31,027 nucleotides of DNA from a virus. Shown here piece by piece: positions 25,219 to 31,027 of this stretch; positions within the stretch are counted from its first letter, which is position 1; every line of letters begins with the position of its first letter. Position numbers and translations under genes: made by a program. The notes under the pieces are model-generated. The model was not told the origin of the DNA, did not search any database, and worked only from the letters and a program-made list of their open reading frames with translations. Location of the stretch: the IMG/VR virus record IMGVR_UViG_3300032220_001968, positions 1 through 31,027 of that record, one strand, 5' to 3'.

Positions 25219-25509
25219 TTAATTATTTACTTTTGCTAAAACTTGATTTTCAGGTCCAATCCAGTACTCTTCACCTTCATGTTCTAATTTGCTGAATCCC
25301 ATAGTAGGTAAAACTACTACATCTCCAACACTAAGAACTGTTTCAATCCATACTCCTGTTACTGAAAAGTAACCATTTCCAACTGAAATTACTTCAGCTA
25401 GTTTGTTTTTTTCATTCCCTAAATCTGGAACTATAATGCCTCCATATGAGGTTTCTTCTATTTCTATCGGTTTAACGATAACTGCGTTATAAATTGCTTC
25501 TAATTTCAT
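25219..25509 (-). CDS. groS: Co-chaperonin GroES
   Basis: The 96-residue product has the GroES length and layout. AVIVKPIEIEETSYGGIIVPD covers the first strand and the mobile loop (hydrophobic Gly-Gly-Ile-Ile-Val) that docks on GroEL, then AEVISVGNGYF and VGDVVVLPTMG follow. T4's equivalent gp31 is diverged, while this looks like a normal bacterial-type GroES. It starts in an ATGA overlap with the 99-aa gene upstream and precedes groEL by 8 bases. Confidence 0.93.
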   Translation of the reverse strand: MKLEAIYNAVIVKPIEIEETSYGGIIVPDLGNEKNKLAEVISVGNGYFSVTGVWIETVLSVGDVVVLPTMGFSKLEHEGEEYWIGPENQVLAKVNN

Positions 25510-25805
25510 AATCCAATTTTTTCTAATAACTTATTCATTTCATCTTGTTGGCGTTGCCATTCATTAATATAATCCATAATTGTTGAGTACTCAGACTTAA
25601 GGTCTAATTTAGACTTAGCAATTTTTTTAAGTGCGTGTGATAAATTACTGTAATGACCTAAAGGCTTTTCATAATTTTTACCAACACTTCCTGCTTCTAA
25701 ATTTTTCTCGTCGGGAGTAATTGTTTCCACTACTGTATAACAGTATTGATCTTTGGAGATGTGGAACGGCTCAATAGCCGGATCTTTGATAATTGTATAA
25801 CTCAT
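25506..25805 (-). CDS. Hypothetical protein (99 aa)
   Basis: The 99-residue product, starting MSYTIIKDPAIEPFHISKDQ, has a beta hairpin-like start and a LSHALKKIAKSKLDLKSEYS helix, then a long amphipathic helix to the end. It recalls small phage proteins of the hairpin-plus-helices type seen with recombinases and replication genes, but I am not confident of a family. It is the first gene after the longest non-coding gap of the window and precedes groES. Confidence 0.65.
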   Translation of the reverse strand: MSYTIIKDPAIEPFHISKDQYCYTVVETITPDEKNLEAGSVGKNYEKPLGHYSNLSHALKKIAKSKLDLKSEYSTIMDYINEWQRQQDEMNKLLEKIGL

Positions 25806-25826
25806 ATTTTTTATATTTTATAACGT

Positions 25827-25843
25827 GAATATACGAAATATTC
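25827..25843. repeat. Inverted repeat, possible operator or leader hairpin
   Basis: GAATAT at 25827-25832 and ATATTC at 25838-25843 flank five bases (acgaa). It lies within the 80-base gap, between a candidate promoter (25869-25885) and the 99-aa gene start, where an operator or leader hairpin would sit. The arms are all A/T except the terminal G-C pair, so a stable hairpin is doubtful. Confidence 0.3.
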
Positions 25844-25868
25844 TTTAAATAACCAACCTTAATGGTGA

Positions 25869-25885
25869 TGTATATAAATATATTA
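25869..25885 (-). promoter_or_regulatory. Candidate promoter, 17-bp repeat copy (chaperonin operon)
   Basis: The minus-strand sequence TAATATATTTATATACA is the same 17 bp as at 19245-19261. It lies at the upstream end of the 80-base gap, about 63 bases before the ATG of the 99-aa gene that leads into groES and groEL. Exact conservation between two intergenic gaps in a gene-dense genome argues for a functional site, most simply a phage promoter. Confidence 0.45.
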
Positions 25886-26626
25886 TTAAATTTCTTTTGA
25901 TACGAGATAGTAAGTACTTTTTACATTTTCGTTTTCAAATTCCAATTTCATAATACCATCCAAATTAATACTAATATATCCGTTAGCCATATCTTTATTA
26001 CAATACATAATTTCTTTAATCATGTTTGAATTGTAATGTTCTTTAAAATTATCTGGGATGTTGTTTGATGTTGCTTGTGGGATGTAAAATGATACTTTGT
26101 TAGCATGTTCTACGTTACCACCAAATTGCATTTCGATTTGAAATTCACCATCTGCATTTTCATGTGGTTTAATAACTACTGTTTCACTTTCAGCTAATGC
26201 TGATTTGGCTCTAACAATAGCATTGATACTTTCATTATCAATTGGGGCTTCAATATTCCATTCACCAGCATCACCTAATTCACCTGCTTTAGGAATAATC
26301 ATTGTATCCGCTAAAGCGTAATTTAATGTAAATTGATTATCGGCAATAATTAATTTGGTAATGAATTTATTTATTTTAACATAACTTAATTCCAAATAAC
26401 CATTTGTAATACCAATTAATTTATTTAATTGTGATGTGTTACTAATAGCGATTATTGAATCTTCAAGAGGCATTCCTTGGAATTCAACTCTACCAATCAT
26501 GTCCTTTGAAGGAGCATTAAATTTAATTGTTATTTTTTCATCTTTAATATCCCATTTAACCGGTTCAATCATTCCGTTTAAATGATATTTGGATATAACT
26601 GATGTTAAATCTAATTTGTTTATCAT
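25886..26626 (-). CDS. Sliding clamp (gp45-like)
   Basis: The 246-residue protein has the length and repeated beta-rich architecture of a trimeric phage clamp (T4 gp45 is 228). It starts INKLDLTSVISKYHLNGMIE and has repeating strand-turn units, with charged patches on the inner helices (e.g. INAIVRAKSALAESET). No single motif proves it. The call rests on fold pattern plus place: it follows DNA polymerase by only a few bases, with TAAGTTATG merging the polymerase stop and the clamp start. It should encircle DNA and hold the polymerase on the template. Confidence 0.7.
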   Translation of the reverse strand: MINKLDLTSVISKYHLNGMIEPVKWDIKDEKITIKFNAPSKDMIGRVEFQGMPLEDSIIAISNTSQLNKLIGITNGYLELSYVKINKFITKLIIADNQFTLNYALADTMIIPKAGELGDAGEWNIEAPIDNESINAIVRAKSALAESETVVIKPHENADGEFQIEMQFGGNVEHANKVSFYIPQATSNNIPDNFKEHYNSNMIKEIMYCNKDMANGYISINLDGIMKLEFENENVKSTYYLVSKEI

Positions 26627-26629
26627 AAC

Positions 26630-29230
26630 TTAGTTAAATATAAAGAATTTATTTATTTTTTTATTAAATACAGGCATACCCCATCCTAAATCACTGTATA
26701 TGCTTTCTAGTTTATTTTTCATTACTGAATCAAATAATCCATCTCTGTCAATGTATTTTTCAATAAATTCCATAATTTCAGGAGGATCACTATGTCCATT
26801 AAATCCAATCACGTCGATACGATACGGATTTTCTTTCAGGTATCCAATGTACATTTTATCTCCTATTTGGAATGTTGGGTGTTTTTTATCCAAACCTTTA
26901 AAACGAAGTAAATCGTTATAATAAATAGCAGCTTTAGTATTAATAGGACATTTTAGACCAAGTTTAGAAAATATTTCACCTGCTGTTGGGCCGGATGCTA
27001 TGTATTCTTGCATTTTCTTTAACCCAGTAGGTTTCATAATTTGTTCCCAACCAACTGTTCTAAGTGATTCTCTAAAATCAAGTACTTGTTTATCAATATC
27101 AGGTTTAAGAGTACCAAACATAACTTCATTTAAAATATGTTCTCCAAACTTTCTAAACAGTGGAGGGAAGTTTGATTTCATCAAATCTAAACCTTTCATA
27201 TCTAGTTCATCTGTTGGTACACCTTCTTTATTTACAATGTGGATAGCATATCTACGTTTACCAGCAAAATAACCTCTATCTAATACAACCTCTTGTTTTA
27301 ATTCAAAATAATGTGGTTCGTCAGGTTTAATATTAAATGCTTCTTGACAAAATTCACCTATAAATTTATTAGCCATATTTTGTAATTCAGTAGCTATTTC
27401 TAATATTTTAGGTATTACTTCATCTTTATTTTTTAAATCTAAATCTGGGTATTTGTGTAATAGTAAATCAGAACACTGGATGAATAAACTATCTGTATCA
27501 CTTGTAATGATTGAATCTTTATCAATGTTCATCTCTTTATTTAGATAAGCATTCATATTTTTAATACTTTCCTGCAATAATCGTTGTCCGGTAAGTGTAA
27601 TGGCTTTACTAATAAATTTATGTCCATCAGTGTATCTCCAACCATTAATGGCAAACACACCATAAACATCATTCAACTTAATTTTATACGCGTGTTGACG
27701 CTTATTATAAAACTCACCCATAATAGGGTCGTTATCAACTTTATATGCTTTTTTCATGAGTTTTTTATACTCTTGACGTTTAGCAAACCAGTCAGCTAAT
27801 ATCTCACAAACAACACTTGATTTATCTTTACGGAATATTACACCAGGAGCTGAAATAAGTAAATCACCTTCCTCAATTAATTCAATGATATCTTTTACTT
27901 TAACTTCAGAACGAACTAATGAGCGGTTTTTCTTAACTTTTTCAATTTCAACAATCTTATTAGGATCCATTTTCTTAAGTTCCCTTAATGACCATTGATT
28001 ATCAAACTTATCTCTATTCACAATGCGTCCTACTAATGTTTCAATACCCATATTAAGTGAACGAATAATACTAGGATATAGTGATGTAAAATCTAAGTCA
28101 ATAACCCACTCATATAAACCGGGTATTGGATCTTTTAAATAACCTCCAGCATATTCTTCCTTAATTTCTTTTAATCCAGGATTATATGTTGTTGGTTTAT
28201 TAGGTGAAACTATATCTTTACGTTTTAAATAAGTTAAAATAGCTCCATCATTTAATACTGTTGAATAGTAGATAGTTTCATAAGGTGTATGACACAGATG
28301 ACAAATTGTTACTGTTAATTCAATAAACTTAAGTGATTTTTCTAATTCAACTAAGATTTCAACGTCTCGAATGTTATATTCAATAAACTTATCTATATCC
28401 TCTCTGAATAACTTGTCAAGTGATCCTTGATATTCAATCTTACCTAATTTAACATATTTTTCTCCAATTGTTCCTAAAGCATAACTTGGTTCCTGTTTAG
28501 TAATAAACTTTTTAAATAAGTTCATGTAATCTAAATGGTTAATTCCTGCTACAATTACATGTTCTGCTAAACCGTTTTTGGTTTGAACAATTTTGGTTTT
28601 AACTTTTTGAATTGGGGATAAGTAACTACCCATATCTTGTCCTAGAACTTTATTGATACGATAGTAAAGATAAGGAATATCAAAAAATTCACTATTCCAT
28701 CCTGAAATAATTGTTGGATCTAATTTAACCCATAAATCAAGAAAACCATTAAGTAATTCACGTTCTGATTTATAAGGGATTACTTCTTTACTTTCAGATT
28801 TAGCTTCATCCATTAATTGTTTTTCATCTAAGATCAAACAGTAGTATTTTTTACTATTGTTATCATAAAGAGCAACAGATGTAATTTTACCTTTAGGGTC
28901 TTTAATATTTTCAGGGGTAAGAGCTCCAGCAATCTCACACTCAATATCTAAATAAACTAGATTATGGTATGAAGGAGTTTCGTCAGATTCATAATAAAAA
29001 TCAACTAGTAAACGAGTATCTTTATCAACATCCTTTTCAAAATATTTAGGATCTCTCCAGTCGTCCATCTTTTTAACAGGCATAACTCGAGTTCCATCAA
29101 GAGTTTCTAACTCACCCTCAGGATGAGCGACATAGTAGGTTGGGGTGTATTTAAACACCTTCCAACCCCTTTTATCGTCTCTTAAATAGTATTGATACTC
29201 GTCTCTATCGTAGTAGACGGATTGATACAT
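26630..29230 (-). CDS. Family B DNA polymerase with 3'-5' exonuclease (gp43-like)
   Basis: The 866-residue enzyme is close to T4 gp43 (898). The exonuclease domain has YLDIECE with Asp95/Glu97 (Exo I), SGWNSEFFDIPYLYYRI near 176-192 (Exo II) and YNIRDVEIL near 285-293 (Exo III, Asp289). The polymerase domain has DLDFTSLYPS at 378-387 (motif A), KIKLNDVYG near 516-524 (motif B) and the SDTDS catalytic motif at 577-581 (motif C). All catalytic residues are intact and the gene is not interrupted by introns. It starts with TAATG overlapping the MazG-like gene. It is the likely replicative enzyme of the phage. Confidence 0.96.
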   Translation of the reverse strand: MYQSVYYDRDEYQYYLRDDKRGWKVFKYTPTYYVAHPEGELETLDGTRVMPVKKMDDWRDPKYFEKDVDKDTRLLVDFYYESDETPSYHNLVYLDIECEIAGALTPENIKDPKGKITSVALYDNNSKKYYCLILDEKQLMDEAKSESKEVIPYKSERELLNGFLDLWVKLDPTIISGWNSEFFDIPYLYYRINKVLGQDMGSYLSPIQKVKTKIVQTKNGLAEHVIVAGINHLDYMNLFKKFITKQEPSYALGTIGEKYVKLGKIEYQGSLDKLFREDIDKFIEYNIRDVEILVELEKSLKFIELTVTICHLCHTPYETIYYSTVLNDGAILTYLKRKDIVSPNKPTTYNPGLKEIKEEYAGGYLKDPIPGLYEWVIDLDFTSLYPSIIRSLNMGIETLVGRIVNRDKFDNQWSLRELKKMDPNKIVEIEKVKKNRSLVRSEVKVKDIIELIEEGDLLISAPGVIFRKDKSSVVCEILADWFAKRQEYKKLMKKAYKVDNDPIMGEFYNKRQHAYKIKLNDVYGVFAINGWRYTDGHKFISKAITLTGQRLLQESIKNMNAYLNKEMNIDKDSIITSDTDSLFIQCSDLLLHKYPDLDLKNKDEVIPKILEIATELQNMANKFIGEFCQEAFNIKPDEPHYFELKQEVVLDRGYFAGKRRYAIHIVNKEGVPTDELDMKGLDLMKSNFPPLFRKFGEHILNEVMFGTLKPDIDKQVLDFRESLRTVGWEQIMKPTGLKKMQEYIASGPTAGEIFSKLGLKCPINTKAAIYYNDLLRFKGLDKKHPTFQIGDKMYIGYLKENPYRIDVIGFNGHSDPPEIMEFIEKYIDRDGLFDSVMKNKLESIYSDLGWGMPVFNKKINKFFIFN

Positions 29231-29847
29231 TATGCTAAGAATTGTTTTAGATCAGGTCTAAAATAATTAATATTTTTCATTACTTTTTTGTCACGAGTTC
29301 TATAGACGATATAATATTCACCAACCTTTTCATAGTGACATGATTCCTTTTGCTCTGAGGAACGAACTCTAACGGTTTCTTGTGCCTCTTCTTCACTAAT
29401 ACAAGCTTTAGACATATTAGACGCTTGTACTTCTTGATATGCTGGCCATAACTTATCCTTAAGACCATGAAGCATAGTTCCGTTGCCAAGCGAGACGTAG
29501 GCAATGTCACATAGAGCGTCAAGAACCTCAACAATGTCTCCTGTTTCACAAGCATGTTTGTACTCTTCAAGTTCTTCAAGGATGAAATTGTAAACAAACA
29601 TCCATTCTTTTTCTTCTGGGATAATTGGCTCATAATTGTTAGGTTTACCCATAGTGGAATTAAACGTCTCTACTTCACTTACAAACGGCACATAATTTTC
29701 ATTTATGCTACTAATTTCTTGATTTAATCGTCTCCATTCTTCAGTAACATCATTGCCTAATTCAATCTTAGACATCATAGATAGATCTACTACTTGACTT
29801 GTTAACAAATTAATTAATTCGGATTGTTTTTCTTCTAACTTTGTCAT
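29230..29847 (-). CDS. MazG-like nucleotide pyrophosphohydrolase
   Basis: From the ATG at 29845-29847 the product is 205 residues. The central helical part, EELEEYKHACETGDIVEVLDALCDIAYVSLGNG (91-123), has the ExxE ... ExxD metal-binding pattern of the MazG/PRA-PH all-alpha NTP-PPases, which hydrolyse NTPs to NMP and pyrophosphate. The ATG at 29847 follows AAAGTT and is four bases past the FolE stop, so I prefer it to an upstream in-frame ATG at 29871 that would overlap FolE. In phages such proteins can clean the nucleotide pool or blunt (p)ppGpp signals. Confidence 0.8.
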   Translation of the reverse strand: MTKLEEKQSELINLLTSQVVDLSMMSKIELGNDVTEEWRRLNQEISSINENYVPFVSEVETFNSTMGKPNNYEPIIPEEKEWMFVYNFILEELEEYKHACETGDIVEVLDALCDIAYVSLGNGTMLHGLKDKLWPAYQEVQASNMSKACISEEEAQETVRVRSSEQKESCHYEKVGEYYIVYRTRDKKVMKNINYFRPDLKQFLA

Positions 29848-29851
29848 AACT

Positions 29852-30547
29852 TTAAATTTGGTGTCCTCCATTATTAATTTTTAATGAATCGAAAAATTCT
29901 TTACGTGCTTGATTGTTGTTTTCCATAAATACGCCTGAAGCTTTAGTTGTAACCATTGATGCTCCCTGGTGTTTAATACCACGACATGAAACACAATTAT
30001 GGGTTGCTACTACTGTCACAATAACACCAATATTATTTTCACAAATTTTATCTACAGCATTATGGATAGCAGAAGTTAATTGTTCTTGAATTGCTCCTCT
30101 ACGACCAAATAATTCTACAATTCGGTTTAATTTTGATAACCCAATTACTTGACCATCTTTACCTACTACATAACCAATATGAACTACACCTCCAATTGTT
30201 TGATGGTGATGTGAACACATTGAATTAATTGGAATATTTCTTTCGATTACAATACCATCATATCCATCTGAGGGGAATGAAGTAATATCAGACATAGCGT
30301 CATAACGACCTGCCCATAAATCAAACACATAAGCTTTAGCTACACGTCGAGGTGTTTCCATTGAATTTGGATCATTTCTCCAATCACAACCTAGAGCATC
30401 AAGGAATTTACCATATGCCTCTTCAGCTTCATCTACCATTGACCACTTTTCTTTTTCTGTAAGGGGGAATCCAGGCGCAACTCCATTAGCGAAACCTGTT
30501 TTAACACACTCTAGATCAGTGTGGTTTTTTCGTCTTTTGTTTTCCAT
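29852..30547 (-). CDS. folE: GTP cyclohydrolase I
   Basis: The 231-residue enzyme converts GTP to 7,8-dihydroneopterin triphosphate, the entry to folate and 7-deazaguanine synthesis. Zinc ligands are clear: Cys111 and His114 in SMCSHHHQ, and Cys185 in THNCVSCRG. The surrounding GLSKLNRIVELFGRR and TVVATHNCVSCRGIKHQGA are standard. Length matches bacterial FolE (about 222). It follows HPRT by about 27 bases. Possible uses are folate for thymidylate synthesis or the start of a 7-deazaguanine pathway; neither partner is visible in this window. Confidence 0.95.
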   Translation of the reverse strand: MENKRRKNHTDLECVKTGFANGVAPGFPLTEKEKWSMVDEAEEAYGKFLDALGCDWRNDPNSMETPRRVAKAYVFDLWAGRYDAMSDITSFPSDGYDGIVIERNIPINSMCSHHHQTIGGVVHIGYVVGKDGQVIGLSKLNRIVELFGRRGAIQEQLTSAIHNAVDKICENNIGVIVTVVATHNCVSCRGIKHQGASMVTTKASGVFMENNNQARKEFFDSLKINNGGHQI

Positions 30548-30564
30548 ATAACTTATTTATTTTT

Positions 30565-30575
30565 GTATAATATAC
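30565..30575. repeat. AT-rich palindrome before folE
   Basis: GTATAATATAC at 30565-30575 is an exact inverted repeat with a one-base centre, lying in the gap before folE. On the minus strand it reads GTATATTATACAAAAA, which is loosely like the 17-bp promoter candidate. It could be a weak promoter or operator; chance is quite possible at this base composition. Confidence 0.25.
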
Positions 30576-31027
30576 TAATCTTCTTTCAATAATCCAACAA
30601 TATGTTTAAGATTTCGTTGAAGTCCTTTTTCATCATCTAATCCATAACCTACTAACCAACTTTCATCTTGAAGTTCAAATCCATAAATTAAGTCTGGGTT
30701 ATGGGAGCTCCAACGTTTGAATAAAGTAACAGGTGTGATTGATTTTGGATTACTAAGATTTAAATGTTGGATTAAGGCTTTCATTGTTTCCCCAGTATCA
30801 TAGATATCATCTACAAGATATACATCTTTTCTTGAAATATCTATTTCAATTGATTTTAAAATTGAGACGTTAGTTTGCGTGATACCCATGTAAGATTTCG
30901 CACGTATAAAGTCTATTTCGCATTCACCTACACGTTTCACCAAGTCCGTAAAAAACATAAAAGCACCGTTTAAAACGCATATAAATACGGGAGGAAAATC
31001 GTGTTCTTTTCTACTAATTTTATAGGC
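30575..31027 (-). CDS. hpt: Hypoxanthine/guanine phosphoribosyltransferase, N-terminus cut by window edge
   Basis: An ATG at 30958 looks like a start, but the same frame stays open to the window edge for 23 more codons. Those codons read PPVFICVLNGAFMFF before the TDLVKRV segment, which is the conserved HPRT N-terminal region, so the true start lies beyond 31027. The visible part holds the PRPP loop VYLVDDIYDTGET and the C-terminal ESWLVGYGLDDEKGLQRNL, with the family's base-contacting Asp. The enzyme salvages hypoxanthine and guanine as IMP and GMP. Its stop TAG lies about 27 bases before the folE start. Confidence 0.9.
   Translation of the reverse strand, partial: AYKISRKEHDFPPVFICVLNGAFMFFTDLVKRVGECEIDFIRAKSYMGITQTNVSILKSIEIDISRKDVYLVDDIYDTGETMKALIQHLNLSNPKSITPVTLFKRWSSHNPDLIYGFELQDESWLVGYGLDDEKGLQRNLKHIVGLLKED

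Noticed and set aside
26700-27799. Three plus-strand open frames within the DNA polymerase gene
   Set aside because: They are antisense to a gene with all polymerase motifs intact and have no independent start signals.
29280-29633. Minus-strand open frame of 117 codons inside the MazG-like gene
   Set aside because: The MazG frame shows the metal-binding helical motif; this overlapping frame is Lys/Leu-rich without a domain.

Overview
The window looks like part of a large tailed bacteriophage genome (Caudoviricetes) with a T4-like replisome. It carries a family B DNA polymerase, a sliding clamp, both clamp-loader subunits, phage-type small conserved genes and an SLT-domain lysozyme. All supported genes lie on the minus strand. 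They are packed almost without gaps, the longest non-coding stretch being about 80 bases, and many junctions are ATGA or TAATG overlaps. Base composition is AT-rich. Clear Shine-Dalgarno sequences are scarce, and many starts share an AAAGTT-ATG context instead. The start contexts and the AT-richness would fit a Bacteroidota host, but that is inference. No tRNA, CRISPR array or insertion sequence was seen.

Read in the direction of transcription (from the high-coordinate end down), the layout is as follows. (1) 31027-19275, replication and nucleotide metabolism: a hypoxanthine phosphoribosyltransferase cut by the window edge, GTP cyclohydrolase I, a MazG-like protein, DNA polymerase, sliding clamp, a small protein, GroES, GroEL, small proteins, clamp loader large subunit, a small membrane protein, clamp loader small subunit, a nucleotide-modification-associated protein, a methyltransferase and a Cas4/RecB-like Fe-S nuclease. 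(2) 19224-3272, a roughly 16-kb carbohydrate cluster: a small ribbon-helix-helix-like protein, five glycosyltransferases, an NAD-dependent sugar epimerase, a B12-type radical SAM protein, a DJ-1/PfpI protein, cupins, a small HAD protein, a two-subunit thiamine-diphosphate enzyme, a ColD-like sugar 3-dehydratase, an RmlC-like epimerase, adenine phosphoribosyltransferase, an MTA/SAH-nucleosidase-like protein, a ferredoxin-reductase-like flavoprotein and a PfkB-type kinase. (3) 3228-1, small proteins: a DksA-type zinc finger, a helix-turn-helix plus degenerate HNH protein, a membrane-anchored lytic transglycosylase, and basic peptides at the left edge.

Together, region 1 supplies DNA synthesis, precursor salvage and protein folding. 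Region 2 appears able to build and transfer an unusual, perhaps deoxygenated or branched, sugar onto a phage or host glycan. The adenine-salvage pair in region 2 could recycle the 5'-deoxyadenosine or MTA made by SAM-dependent chemistry. Region 3 contains likely regulators and a wall-degrading enzyme.

Five genes were found or redefined from the sequence beyond simple ATG-to-stop reading: short genes at 1-115, 131-274 and 3070-3228, the HPRT reading through the right edge, and a TTG start at 20222. A 17-bp AT-rich sequence is repeated exactly in two intergenic gaps and resembled in a third, and is the best promoter candidate.
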